From the NCBI RefSeq assembly GCF_004366035.1, contig NZ_SOEE01000007.1, positions 248,001 through 312,000 on the forward strand: a DNA stretch of 64,000 nucleotides, given 5' to 3'. Numbering within the stretch: position 1 is the stretch's first letter; the number at the start of each line of letters is the position of its first letter. This document shows positions 10,408 to 18,903 of this stretch, piece by piece. This DNA comes from Cytobacillus oceanisediminis (GTDB taxonomy: Bacteria > Bacillota > Bacilli > Bacillales > Cytobacillaceae). Position numbers and translations under genes: made by a program. The notes below the pieces were generated by a model that was given only the letters and a program-made list of their open reading frames with translations, had not been told where the DNA came from and did no database searches.

Positions 10408-10480
10408 ACATCTTGGAAAAGTAAGTGTTTGCTAAACTTATGTTAATCCTTTTTTATCGTAAAAGGAGTTACCAAGATGT
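10408..10480 (+). other. Putative three-way-junction structured element
   Basis: Outer arms ACATCTTGG (10408-10416) and CCAAGATGT (10472-10480) are perfect complements. Inside them lie two further hairpins: TAAGT/ACTTA (10422-10440) and CCTTTT/AAAAGG (10448-10466). The whole forms a closed 73-nt cloverleaf-like fold just after the opp terminator. The rest of the gap to 10773 is AT-rich and shows nothing further that I can name. It may be a small RNA, a processed tail, or a fossil inverted-repeat element. Confidence 0.4.
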
Positions 10481-10773
10481 AAATTGCTCAGTCATATATG
10501 TAGATAGGAGAAATATCTCTTTAACACGTTTATTCGCTAACGTAAGCTTTAGTATATAATACAACATTTTCTAGAATATTACTATTAGAATTTTCGATTA
10601 TTTATATTTTTCCGTCAATTCATTTAATTAAGCAGCATTTTAATATTTTTTAAATATTATTGGTTTAAAGAATACTTATAAAGATAATTTAGTATATAGA
10701 TAGTCTTAATTCAATGAAATATTTTATAATGGGTAACAGCAAGCAGAACTTTAATAAAGGAGGCATCACACAT

Positions 10774-11979
10774 TTGAAAAAGTCAGTACATTTGACTGCT
10801 GCCTTAATGTTAGTATCAGGTCTATTCATTTCTGTCCAGCCGGGGCAGGCAAAAGAACGGGAACACCAGGAACCAGGCCGAAACCCACAAAGGGAACATG
10901 TTTCGCTTGTAAAGGCACTTCCAGAAAAAATAAGCCGTTTCCAATTTGATTCCGGCTATCATTTTCAATATCCTGATGCTGTAAGGGGGATATATGTCAC
11001 CGGACATTCTGCAGGCGGCGCAAAGTTTAATAACTTGGTAAAATTAATGGAAGGTACCGATTTGAATGCGATGGTAATCGATATTAAGGACGATTGGGGA
11101 AATCTTACTTATATTCCCGAAGACAGCTCACCATATAAAGAGATTGGAAAACCTTACATAAAGGATACAAAAAAAGTCATGAAAGTCATGGAAGAAAAGC
11201 AAATTTATCCGATTGCCCGGGTAGTTGTTTTCAAAGATTCGGTCCTTGCAAATAAAAAGCCGGAATGGTCTTATAGAGAAGGAAATACAGTATGGAAGAA
11301 TGGCAGAGGTGAATCATTTGTAAATCCATTTTTAAAAGAAGTTTGGGATTACAATGTTGGAATTGCAATTGAAGCTGCAAAAATGGGATTTCAGGAAATT
11401 CAATTTGATTATGTCCGGTTTCCTGAAGGATTTGAACACCGCGACAGCTCTTTGAAATACAGTATGGGTGAATATGAAAATCTTAAGATTGAAAATGTTC
11501 AAAAGCGTGTAAGCGCGGTCACAGACTTTGTTGAGTATGCAAGGAAGCAGCTTGAGCCATATGGAGTAAAGGTATCGGTTGATATTTTTGGTTACACGGC
11601 TACTCTTCCTGAAGCTCCGGGAATTGGTCAGAATTTTTCTGAAATCTCAGAACATGTAGATGTAATTTCTTCTATGATTTATCCAAGCCACTGGACTTCC
11701 TATTTCGGAATTGCCAAACCTGATCTTGAACCTTATAAGCTGGTTTCTGAATATGCAAAACTTGAGAATGGGAAGTTGCAAGAGTTGGATAGTCCACCTG
11801 TCTCAAGACCGTGGCTTCAGGATTTTACTGCTTCCTATTTAGGAGCCGGAAATTATAAGAAGTATGGAAGGGCCGAGGTTGAAGCTCAAATAAAGGCACT
11901 GAACGAACAGGGAATTAATGAATTCCTTTTATGGAATGCTGGTAATTCGTATACACCAAAAGTGGATTATACACCATAA
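10774..11979 (+). CDS. Secreted putative glycoside hydrolase, DUF4015 family
   Basis: 401 residues from a TTG start, chosen because AAAGGAGG (10756-10763) sits 10 nt upstream. The N-terminus is a Sec signal peptide (KKSVHLTAALMLVSGLFISVQPGQA). The mature protein carries the DUF4015 barrel: GIYVTGHSAGGAKFNNLVKLMEGTDLNAMVIDIKDDWGNLTY near residues 70-110, IQFDYVRFPEG near 210, VSVDIFGYTA, and a C-terminal LWNAG. The family is related to GH13-like barrels but has no firm substrate. It is an exported, single-gene unit with its own terminator. An upstream in-frame ATG at 10714 lacks a ribosome site. Confidence 0.83.
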   Translation: MKKSVHLTAALMLVSGLFISVQPGQAKEREHQEPGRNPQREHVSLVKALPEKISRFQFDSGYHFQYPDAVRGIYVTGHSAGGAKFNNLVKLMEGTDLNAMVIDIKDDWGNLTYIPEDSSPYKEIGKPYIKDTKKVMKVMEEKQIYPIARVVVFKDSVLANKKPEWSYREGNTVWKNGRGESFVNPFLKEVWDYNVGIAIEAAKMGFQEIQFDYVRFPEGFEHRDSSLKYSMGEYENLKIENVQKRVSAVTDFVEYARKQLEPYGVKVSVDIFGYTATLPEAPGIGQNFSEISEHVDVISSMIYPSHWTSYFGIAKPDLEPYKLVSEYAKLENGKLQELDSPPVSRPWLQDFTASYLGAGNYKKYGRAEVEAQIKALNEQGINEFLLWNAGNSYTPKVDYTP

Positions 11980-12023
11980 AAGCCAGAAAGAGGCCGATTA
12001 TTTTGGCCTCCTTCTGGCTTTGT
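11978..12023 (+). terminator. Terminator of the DUF4015 gene
   Basis: AAAGCCAGAA-A-GAGGCC pairs with GGCCTC-C-TTCTGGCTTT around an ATTATTTT-type loop. A TGTTT tail follows. Confidence 0.85.
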
Positions 12024-12050
12024 TTATCAATTAATTAAGTTACATATCAT

Positions 12051-12078
12051 TTGACACCAATCTTGAATACGGTATCAT
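12051..12078 (+). promoter_or_regulatory. Plus-strand promoter-like sequence facing a minus-strand gene
   Basis: TTGACA (12051-12056) and TATCAT (12073-12078) have 16-bp spacing. The next plus-strand gene is yjbC, more than 450 nt away, so a transcript from here would be antisense to the small gene at 12095-12283. Confidence 0.35.
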
Positions 12079-12094
12079 AGTATAGAGGCATAGG

Positions 12095-12283
12095 TTACTG
12101 CTTTTTCTTTCCGCCTACGCTTTTCCATCCAGTCTGCACCCTTGCAGATTGATCCACGAATTCGGATTTATTTTTACCGCCAAATACCTTTTCTCCAATA
12201 CCATTAGTTAGTACACCTAATAAGGCAGTAAATCCAATTATGAGCAGCGCAACAAGTGTTAAATCAGTTATGTAACCAACCAT
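12095..12283 (-). CDS. Small single-pass membrane protein, unknown function
   Basis: 62 residues: MVGYITDLTLVALLIIGFTALLGVLTNGIGE, one clear membrane helix at about 8-27, then a basic tail ending VGGKKKQ. A good GGAGGTTT ribosome site lies 4-5 nt before the ATG, which supports it as a real gene despite its size. I do not recognise the family. It stands alone between two plus-strand genes. Confidence 0.6.
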   Translation of the reverse strand: MVGYITDLTLVALLIIGFTALLGVLTNGIGEKVFGGKNKSEFVDQSARVQTGWKSVGGKKKQ

Positions 12284-12530
12284 GATAAACCTCCATCTTT
12301 CTTTTCACAGTTTCCTGTGATTAATGTATAAACATCCCTAATATTATTTTATTCGAAACTTTCCAGTATTAAAAGGGGTAATTCCACAAATACTTTATCT
12401 GATTGGAAATAATATATAAGGCTAAACTTAGAAGTGAGTGGAAAGGAAAGCTGGGAGCTTATCATGCTGGAATAAATATTCATGCTCTAGAGACGGTTTA
12501 CCGTTTGTGAGCAAAAAAAGGAGAAGATCC

Positions 12531-13106
12531 ATGCATTGGTATGAAAAACTGAATCAATATTTCCCAATTGAAGAAATGAAGTCCAGAGAACACATGGAAA
12601 CCTTATTAAAGGAACGGTCAGACATTTATCATAAAGATGAAGGTCCACACCATGTTCTTATGTATGTGGAACTGGATAACTTTGTGTTTATTGATTACCT
12701 GTTTGTTTCGAAGGAATCCAGAGGACAGGGACTTGGCCATAAATTACTTCAAAAGCTGAAGGCCAAAGGCAAGCCGATCATTTTGGAAGTTGAACCGGTT
12801 GATTATGAAGAGACGGATACAGAAAAGCGCCTTCGGTTCTATAAAAGAGAAGGGTTTGAGCACGCACAATCAATTGGATACAGCCGCCGGTCTCTTGCAA
12901 CCAATGAAATCAATTCAATGGAAATTCTATATTGGTCACCTGAGAATGAAAGTGAAGAAATGATTTATGAAGCCATGAAGAAAACATATGAAATGATCCA
13001 CACATACAGAGATGCACATTTCTATGGGAAGTCCTATCAGCCTGTAGAAGAGGTCCTGACCTTTGAGGAAAATAAAAATGGGACGGATGTTTTGGAGGAT
13101 CTTTAA
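12531..13106 (+). CDS. yjbC: GNAT-family acetyltransferase YjbC (stress-related)
   Basis: 191 residues from the ATG at 12531, which follows an AAAAAGGAGAAGATCC site. The frame is open further upstream to 12438 but without a ribosome site, and family members begin M-(N/H)-WYEKL. The GNAT acetyl-CoA-binding motif appears as VSKESRGQGLGHKLLQKLK (residues 65-83). In B. subtilis yjbC is stress-induced, lies just upstream of spx and can be cotranscribed with it. Here a hairpin and a 430-bp gap separate them. The substrate is unknown. Confidence 0.87.
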   Translation: MHWYEKLNQYFPIEEMKSREHMETLLKERSDIYHKDEGPHHVLMYVELDNFVFIDYLFVSKESRGQGLGHKLLQKLKAKGKPIILEVEPVDYEETDTEKRLRFYKREGFEHAQSIGYSRRSLATNEINSMEILYWSPENESEEMIYEAMKKTYEMIHTYRDAHFYGKSYQPVEEVLTFEENKNGTDVLEDL

Positions 13107-13112
13107 GAATTG

Positions 13113-13154
13113 GGAAAACACAGCCTTTTTTGTAAATGGCTGTGTTTTCATTTT
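13113..13154 (+). terminator. Terminator after yjbC
   Basis: GAAAACACAGCC/GGCTGTGTTTTC around a T-rich loop, followed by ATTTTC. It may be leaky and allow read-through to spx. Confidence 0.8.
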
Positions 13155-13579
13155 CATTTATTAATTGAGAAAATATTATTATCTATTTAAGGTTTAATCA
13201 AAATTCATTAGGGTAAATATAGAGTAATTTAGTAAAAATAAAATAATTTAATACATAAATTCCCTTGAGCAAAAAGCTTAAGAAACTTTATGGAAGAAAT
13301 TATAGCAAAAAATATATAAAAAAATGAAACTTTTTGCTTGTTCATTCGTCTTATTAAGTAGATTCTAATTCTTAATCCATTTGTTTAATAAATGTTTAAT
13401 ACTTTTATCATATTTATAAAAAGTTATACCAAATAGATATTGTTTGGTGTATAATAAATAATATAAATTCCTTGATTAAAGTAATTTTAATCTAGAAATC
13501 TCTAGAAATATTTAATTAAACAAATCTAAATCTCAGATTGTTTCATATATGTCTAATTTAAGGAGTGTGAATTTGTAAA
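13155..13579 (+). other. Long AT-rich upstream region of spx
   Basis: About 425 bp without a gene. One TATAAT-like -10 is visible at 13450-13455 but has no good -35. A CTAGAAATCTCTAGAAAT short repeat lies near 13492. In B. subtilis this region carries several promoters and PerR/YodB sites. I could not identify convincing counterparts by eye. Confidence 0.4.
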
Positions 13580-13975
13580 ATGGTCACATTATACACTTCA
13601 CCAAGTTGTACATCTTGCAGGAAAGCTAAATCATGGTTAGAAGAACATGAGATTGCCTATAAAGAAAGAAATATCTTCTCAGAACCGCTATCTATTGATG
13701 AAATTAAAGAAATTCTGCGCATGACTGAAGATGGAACCGATGAAATTATTTCTACTCGATCAAAGACATTTCAAAAGCTTGATGTAAACCTTGAATCAAT
13801 GCCTCTCCAAGACTTATTTGAGCTGATCAAGGAAAACCCTGGGCTGCTTCGCCGTCCGATCATTCTTGATGAAAAACGTTTGCAGGTTGGATATAATGAA
13901 GACGAAATAAGACGTTTCCTTCCGAGAAAAGTTCGCACCTACCAGTTGCGTGAAGCACAGCGCATGGTTAATTAA
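13580..13975 (+). CDS. spx: Transcriptional regulator Spx (ArsC-like fold)
   Basis: 131 residues, near-identical to the B. subtilis protein: [17 protein letters not shown], with the redox-switch CxxC at Cys10 and Cys13. The conserved [39 protein letters not shown] segments contact RNA polymerase alpha. Spx activates the thiol-oxidative-stress regulon and is degraded by ClpXP. Its adaptor SpxH is encoded at 18.9-19.8 kb and its paralogous control partner MecA lies next door. The ribosome site is AAGGAGTG, 12 nt upstream. Confidence 0.97.
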   Translation: MVTLYTSPSCTSCRKAKSWLEEHEIAYKERNIFSEPLSIDEIKEILRMTEDGTDEIISTRSKTFQKLDVNLESMPLQDLFELIKENPGLLRRPIILDEKRLQVGYNEDEIRRFLPRKVRTYQLREAQRMVN

Positions 13976-14055
13976 CACCGGTTTGATTTAAAACTGAACA
14001 TTAGCTCAAGTCCAGATTGTTAATGTACAACCGCATTCAATTATACTTAAAATTA

Positions 14056-14093
14056 AGAGGCCTTCTTTCTGTTAACAGAAGAAGGTCTTTTTG
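14056..14093 (+). terminator. Terminator after spx
   Basis: AGAGGCCTTCTTTCTG/CAGAAGAAGGTCT around TTAA, with a T-run. One bulged base is present. Confidence 0.88.
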
Positions 14094-14390
14094 TCTGTTA
14101 TGTGAAAAAGAACAAGGAAAATGGATATAATAAGGGAATATATAGTTACAGTCAAATTAGATAAGAATGAAACCTTGCGACAATATAGGCATTTAACGGT
14201 TTTTCTAAACATACGACTTTTTAATTCCCTTTATGCTCAATTTGTCATAAAATAAAAGTACAAGGTACAAAATACAGTTTACCTTCAATTAAATCGGGGA
14301 TTAACCAATTGATTTACGGGTAAATGGATAACACATGACTGCTGGGGGTATTTAGTCCCTTCAATCATAGCCAGAAGGGAGAGTTGCTGC
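14094..14390 (+). other. mecA upstream region
   Basis: About 300 bp without a gene. A TATAAT at 14126-14131 has a GTGAAA-type -35 18 bp upstream. A second candidate starts with TTGTCA near 14236. Neither is decisive. A GAAGGGAGAG ribosome site precedes mecA. Confidence 0.4.
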
Positions 14391-15053
14391 ATGGAAATCG
14401 AACGTATTAATGATCATACAGTTAAATTTTATATTTCTTATCTTGATATAGAAGAAAGAGGCTTTGACCGTGAAGAGATTTGGTACAATCGTGAGCGGAG
14501 TGAGGAACTCTTTTGGGAAATGATGGATGAAGTCCATCAGGAGGAAGAATTTCTAGTTGAAGGACCTTTATGGATTCAGGTTCAGGCATTGGATAAGGGT
14601 CTGGAGGTTCTTGTAACAAAGGCCCAGCTTTCAAAGGATGGTCAGAAGTTTGAACTTCCTGTCCCGGATGAAAAAGTGAAAGATTTGCCTGTGGATGAGC
14701 ATATAGAGGAAATGCTGGATCATCATTTCCGTAAATCCGATGAAGATGAGCCTGGATATGAAGGCGATCTTGAGTTCTTATTATCTTTTAAAGATTTTGA
14801 GGACGTTATTTCTTTATCAAAGCGGTCAATTCTTGATTCCATTACTACAAAGTTATATTCCTTTGAAGGGAAGTATTATTTATTCGCGGAGTTCCCTGAA
14901 GAGCTTTTTGAAGAGGATGATATAGATAACATGCTGAGCATTCTCCTGGAGTACGGGCACGAAACGAGCACAACTATTCACCGTGTAATGGAGTACGGTA
15001 AACTGATTATAGAAAATGATGTTTTTGAAAATCTGAGAAAACACTTTAAATAG
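14391..15053 (+). CDS. mecA: ClpC adaptor protein MecA
   Basis: 220 residues starting MEIERINDHTVKFYISYLDIEERGFDREEIWYNRERSEELFWEMMDEV, the substrate-binding N-domain of MecA. A variable acidic linker (residues about 85-125) follows, then the C-terminal ClpC-binding domain ending ENLRKHFK. Known role: it targets ComK and other substrates to ClpCP and oligomerises ClpC. It sits between spx and coiA as in B. subtilis. Single gene with its own terminator. Confidence 0.96.
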   Translation: MEIERINDHTVKFYISYLDIEERGFDREEIWYNRERSEELFWEMMDEVHQEEEFLVEGPLWIQVQALDKGLEVLVTKAQLSKDGQKFELPVPDEKVKDLPVDEHIEEMLDHHFRKSDEDEPGYEGDLEFLLSFKDFEDVISLSKRSILDSITTKLYSFEGKYYLFAEFPEELFEEDDIDNMLSILLEYGHETSTTIHRVMEYGKLIIENDVFENLRKHFK

Positions 15054-15058
15054 TAAAG

Positions 15059-15096
15059 CAAAGCCGATTTCATTTTTGAAATCGGCTTTATTTTGT
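15059..15096 (+). terminator. Terminator after mecA
   Basis: AAAGCCGATTTCA/TGAAATCGGCTTT with a TTTT loop and an ATTTTG tail. Confidence 0.88.
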
Positions 15097-15240
15097 TAAG
15101 CGTTCGTGTTTAGAAACTGTTTCATTGCAGCTATGAACATAAGCAGATGGCTGCATAAAAAATCTCAAAAAGAATTTCCGGATTATAAAGGAATTTAGCA
15201 ATTAAATAAAGAACATTTAGCTTAGAAAGGAGATGATCAT

Positions 15241-16434
15241 TTGTTGGTTGCCGAAACAGAGAAAGGGGTTCAAATAAGTCTTATTGGTTCACAGAGTTTC
15301 CCGGATTTACAAAAGTATAGGGAAAAGCACACTTTTTTCTGCCCAGAATGCAAAGAGGAAGTAATTATGAAGATTGGTAATAAGAGAATCCCTCATTTTA
15401 GCCACAAAAAGGGTTCTGAATGTCCAGAAAGCTATGAAAGGGAGTCTGAATACCATATTTCTGGAAAGTTACTTTTGTTTCAATGGCTTAAGAAAAAAGG
15501 GTTAGATCCAATTCTGGAGCCATACTATCCGGACATTACCCAGCGGCCAGATATAGGTGTCCAGTATGAAGGGGTAAATTATGCTCTTGAATTTCAATGT
15601 TCAATCATCTCAGAAGAGTTATTTAAAAAACGGTCAGAAGCATATTTTCAGTCAGGCATAGTTCCAATGTGGATACTGGCAGGAAAAAATATTAAGCGCA
15701 TTGGGAAAACAAAAATTTCTTTATCTGGTTTCCAGTACTTTTTTCTTCGGCAAACCCCTTCAGGCAGATGGGTAATCCCTTCATTTTGCCCCAATACCAA
15801 GTCCTTTATCAATGTCCGCCAAATCCATCCCCTAACAGTCAGAAATGCCTGCGCACATTACGATGTGAAAACAATCTTCCATGCTGATCCAGATTTTTTA
15901 TTTGATCCATATTTTAAAAATGAATTAAACATAAGTGAATGGAAAAATGAAATTCGAAAAATAAAGAATTTCCTGGCTCAAAATAGCAGTGCTTATAAAA
16001 ATAACTTTCTTCAGGATTTATACTCCCGTTCAATTGCTCCTGCTTTACTCCCACCTGAAATCGGCCTTCCTGTCCGTCATTCTCCTTTTATAGAAACCCC
16101 GCCCATACAGTGGCAGACTTACTTGTACATGGATGTCATCGGCAAAGAAAGACCGTTTTCTCATGCGCGAATGGTTGCAGCCTTTCGCAATAGGGTAAAG
16201 AATAGTGATATTAAGGTCAGGTCAATTCCACTAATTCACACCGGATCTGAATTCCTGGCAGTTAAAGAATATCTGGATATCCTTATTAACTTAAATATTG
16301 TTAAGCAGACAGGAAACGGTCTATATAAAAGAACTGCGCCATGTGGAGAGCCTGATAATTCCTACTGTCTTCTCCAAAGAGATGAGGATTTTTTTAGAGG
16401 GATCACGCAAAGCATTTTGCAGGTCAATAAATGA
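15241..16434 (+). CDS. coiA: Competence protein CoiA (PD-(D/E)XK-type nuclease-like)
   Basis: 397 residues from a TTG start 8 nt after AAAGGAGATGAT. The N-terminal domain has a zinc-ribbon-like C34-x2-C37-x14-H52-F-x-H55 motif. The middle holds the nuclease-like QRPDIGVQYEGVNYALEFQCS stretch (near residues 93-113), with D...E-x-Q typical of the CoiA family. CoiA is induced in competence and helps recombination of incoming DNA. Equivalent to yjbF. No ComK box was evident to me upstream. The TTG at 15244 is an equally possible start. Confidence 0.92.
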   Translation: MLVAETEKGVQISLIGSQSFPDLQKYREKHTFFCPECKEEVIMKIGNKRIPHFSHKKGSECPESYERESEYHISGKLLLFQWLKKKGLDPILEPYYPDITQRPDIGVQYEGVNYALEFQCSIISEELFKKRSEAYFQSGIVPMWILAGKNIKRIGKTKISLSGFQYFFLRQTPSGRWVIPSFCPNTKSFINVRQIHPLTVRNACAHYDVKTIFHADPDFLFDPYFKNELNISEWKNEIRKIKNFLAQNSSAYKNNFLQDLYSRSIAPALLPPEIGLPVRHSPFIETPPIQWQTYLYMDVIGKERPFSHARMVAAFRNRVKNSDIKVRSIPLIHTGSEFLAVKEYLDILINLNIVKQTGNGLYKRTAPCGEPDNSYCLLQRDEDFFRGITQSILQVNK

Positions 16435-16551
16435 AAATGATCTATTTAACATAAAATAATCAAAGATTTGCACATTCGCTCTTGAAAAGAAGGAATTTGT
16501 TTCTTGAAAGAGAAGATAGTGTAATGGGACTTTTGAATGGAGGATGAATGA

Positions 16552-18369
16552 ATGGCTAATGAGACAACTGTAAAGAAACTGCCCGCAAGGAATGAGATTT
16601 CACCAGAAGACACCTGGCGTTTGGAGGATATTTTCCCTTCTGATAAGGATTGGGACAAGGAATATAATGAAGTGCAAAAGCTTATCCCAAATGCAGGCAA
16701 GTATCAAGGCAGGCTTGGAGAAAGTGCTGAAACATTATATGAAGCGCTGCAGTTCCAGGATCATTTACTCTCTCGCCTTGGGAAGCTTTATACATATGCC
16801 CATATGCGTTATGACCAGGATACAACAAACTCATTTTATCAGGGCCTGGATGACAAAATTAAAAATTTATATTCAGAAGCTGCAAGTGCACTCGCATATA
16901 TTGTTCCTGAATTGCTTGCTGAAGATGAAGAGAAGATTGCCGGTTTTTTAGAGGACAAAACGGAGCTGCAATTATATAAACATTCCCTTGAGGAAATTAA
17001 TCTCCAAAGGCCTCATGTATTGACTGCTGAGCAGGAATCCCTCCTTGCCCAGGCTTCCGAGGTGCTTGGGGCTTCAAGCAATACATTTGGCATGCTGAAT
17101 AATGCTGATTTGGAGTTTCCGTCCATTAAAGATGGAAATGGTGAAGAGGTCGAAATTACTCATGGAAGATTCATCCGTTTTCTCGAAAGTGATGAGCAGC
17201 GTGTCCGCCATGATGCTTTCAAAGCGGTATATGAGACTTATGGGAAGTTCCGCAATACTTTCGCAAGCACTCTAAGCGGAAATGTTAAAAAGGATAATTT
17301 CAATGCAAAGATCCGGAATTATGAATCTGCGCGCCATGCTGCTCTTGCTGCGAACAATATTCCTGAAAGTGTTTATGAAAATTTAGTAAACACCATTAAC
17401 GATAACCTGCATTTGCTTCATCGATATGTCAAACTCCGCAAAAAGGTTCTCGGTGTCAAGGAGCTTCATATGTATGATCTTTATACTCCTTTGGTGAAGG
17501 AAGTAAAAATGGAAATCCCATACAAAGAAGCAAAAGATCTAATCTTAAAAGGGCTGAAGCCGCTTGGCGGGGACTACTTAACTATTCTAAAAGAGGGCTT
17601 TGAAAACCGCTGGGTAGATGTTCATGAGAATAAGGGCAAAAGAAGCGGTGCCTATTCATCGGGAACATATGGCACGAATCCATATATACTGATGAACTGG
17701 CAGGATAATGTAAACAATCTATTTACCCTTGCTCACGAATTTGGGCATTCTGTTCACAGCTATTACACAAGAAAATATCAGCCATATCCATATGGAAATT
17801 ATTCAATTTTTGTCGCAGAGGTTGCATCCACATGTAATGAAGCCCTCTTAAATGATTATCTGCTCAAAACAATAGATGATGATAAAAAGCGTTTGTATCT
17901 GCTTAATCATTATCTTGAAGGCTTTAGAGGAACTGTTTTCCGCCAGACAATGTTTGCAGAGTTTGAACATCTCATCCATCAAAAGGCACAAAACAATGAA
18001 GCTTTGACTGCAGATTCATTGACTAAAGAATATTATGAGCTTAATAAGAAATATTTTGGGGAAGAAGACATTGTTATTGATGAAGAAATCGGCCTGGAAT
18101 GGTCCAGAATCCCGCATTTCTACTATAATTATTATGTTTATCAATATGCAACTGGCTTCAGTGCCGCAACTGCATTAAGCAAGCAAATTCTTCAGGAAGG
18201 CCAGCCTGCAGTTGACAGATACATTGAATTCCTGAAATCCGGCAGCTCAGATTATCCAATTGAGGTGCTAAAGAAAGCCGGTGTTGATATGACGAGCAGC
18301 AAGCCGATTGAAGATGCCTGCAAAGTATTTGAGGAAAAGCTTAATGAAATGGAAAGCTTGCTTTCCTAG
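16552..18369 (+). CDS. pepF: Oligoendopeptidase F
   Basis: A 605-residue cytosolic M3 metallopeptidase that cleaves short peptides. The zinc motif is H395-E-F-G-H399 (LAHEFGHSVHSYY), with the third ligand region EVASTCNEALLNDYLL about 25 residues later. The N-terminal part (RNEISPEDTWRLEDIFPSDKDWDKEYNEV) is typical of PepF. The start MANETTVKK follows an ATGGAGGATGA site. It lies between coiA and yizD as in B. subtilis, and its product can process peptides imported by App/Opp. Confidence 0.96.
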   Translation: MANETTVKKLPARNEISPEDTWRLEDIFPSDKDWDKEYNEVQKLIPNAGKYQGRLGESAETLYEALQFQDHLLSRLGKLYTYAHMRYDQDTTNSFYQGLDDKIKNLYSEAASALAYIVPELLAEDEEKIAGFLEDKTELQLYKHSLEEINLQRPHVLTAEQESLLAQASEVLGASSNTFGMLNNADLEFPSIKDGNGEEVEITHGRFIRFLESDEQRVRHDAFKAVYETYGKFRNTFASTLSGNVKKDNFNAKIRNYESARHAALAANNIPESVYENLVNTINDNLHLLHRYVKLRKKVLGVKELHMYDLYTPLVKEVKMEIPYKEAKDLILKGLKPLGGDYLTILKEGFENRWVDVHENKGKRSGAYSSGTYGTNPYILMNWQDNVNNLFTLAHEFGHSVHSYYTRKYQPYPYGNYSIFVAEVASTCNEALLNDYLLKTIDDDKKRLYLLNHYLEGFRGTVFRQTMFAEFEHLIHQKAQNNEALTADSLTKEYYELNKKYFGEEDIVIDEEIGLEWSRIPHFYYNYYVYQYATGFSAATALSKQILQEGQPAVDRYIEFLKSGSSDYPIEVLKKAGVDMTSSKPIEDACKVFEEKLNEMESLLS

Positions 18370-18388
18370 AAAAGCCGCAAGCAGTTCA

Positions 18389-18424
18389 TAAAAGGTGCCA
18401 GGAGTTTGTCTGGCACCTTTTATG
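18389..18424. terminator. Terminator between pepF and yizD (bidirectional)
   Basis: AAAAGGTGCCAG/CTGGCACCTTTT around GAGTTTGT, with A and T runs on either side, so it can serve both convergent genes. Confidence 0.88.
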
Positions 18425-18430
18425 TATTGT

Positions 18431-18604
18431 TCAAAATCCCTTAAATCTCCTTCGGTCATTCAAATATAAAAATAGGATCAGGAGAGAAATAAATAAAATA
18501 GGTGAAGTGATGAAAATAGGGATAAGTTTCATCAATCCGAAAATATTTAAAATAAAGGAGAGCAAGATGAGCATCACTATCAATAATACAGGCAGTTTTT
18601 TCAT
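18431..18604 (-). CDS. yizD: Small two-helix membrane protein YizD
   Basis: 57 residues: MKKLPVLLIVMLILLSFILNIFGLMKLIPIFITSPILFISLLILFLYLNDRRRFKGF, written here as two hydrophobic helices (about 4-24 and 30-48) and a basic tail. The start was set at 18604 because AAGGAGGAG lies 8 nt upstream; an upstream in-frame ATG lacks one. Position next to RoxS and opposite pepF matches yizD of B. subtilis. The function is unknown. Confidence 0.72.
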   Translation of the reverse strand: MKKLPVLLIVMLILLSFILNIFGLMKLIPIFITSPILFISLLILFLYLNDRRRFKGF

Positions 18605-18686
18605 ATTGCATTCTCCTCCTTGGCAAGGTTTCATCCCTATTATTTTATGCGGTTGTCCAGACAGTCATGACTTGATTTTGACAATA

Positions 18687-18704
18687 TTGTGAAATGAGGC
18701 ACAA
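18687..18704 (+). promoter_or_regulatory. Rex-like operator upstream of RoxS
   Basis: TTGTGAAATGAGGCACAA matches the Rex consensus TTGTGAAnnnnTTCACAA at all but two fixed positions, and ends 6 bp before the proposed -35. Rex is known to repress RoxS in B. subtilis, linking it to the NADH/NAD ratio. Confidence 0.75.
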
Positions 18705-18709
18705 ACTTA

Positions 18710-18739
18710 TTGTCGTTGTTTGTTACCTCATTATATAAT
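18710..18739 (+). promoter_or_regulatory. Sigma-A promoter of RoxS
   Basis: TTGTCG (18710-18715) and TATAAT (18734-18739), 18-bp spacing. The predicted start is near 18746. Confidence 0.75.
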
Positions 18740-18745
18740 ACAAAT

Positions 18746-18862
18746 GTGAAGTTGATCACATGCAAACATTTACCCCTTTTGTTTGGACGTGAAAAATTTC
18801 TCCCATCCCCTTTGTTTGTATAAAACCCGAAAAAGCCGTGCGTATGAACTGCATGGTTTTTT
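18746..18862 (+). ncRNA. roxS: RoxS/RsaE regulatory small RNA
   Basis: Recognised from its conserved landmarks in order: GTTGATCACA near the 5' end, the C-rich TTACCCCTTTTGTTTGG loop, GTGAAAAATTTCTCCCATCCCC (both UCCCC-type seed regions), and a terminator hairpin AAAAGCCGTGC/GCATGGTTTTTT (18829-18862). Known role: a trans-acting RNA that base-pairs with ribosome sites of central-metabolism and redox mRNAs in Bacillus and Staphylococcus. Location between yizD and spxH is as in B. subtilis. The exact 5' end is inferred from the promoter. Confidence 0.93.
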
Positions 18863-18873
18863 CATTGAAAAAA

Positions 18874-18902
18874 ATAAAGCTGTGCATTTTGCACAGCTTT
18901 AC
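18874..18902 (-). terminator. Terminator of the yjbI-spxH operon
   Basis: AAAGCTGTGC/GCACAGCTTT with an ATTTT-type loop. On the minus strand the T-run is supplied by the A-run at 18869-18878. Confidence 0.9.
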
Positions 18903-18903
18903 A

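Noticed and set aside
13155..13579. PerR or YodB sites before spx
   Set aside because: Known in B. subtilis, but no convincing match could be read in this divergent AT-rich stretch.
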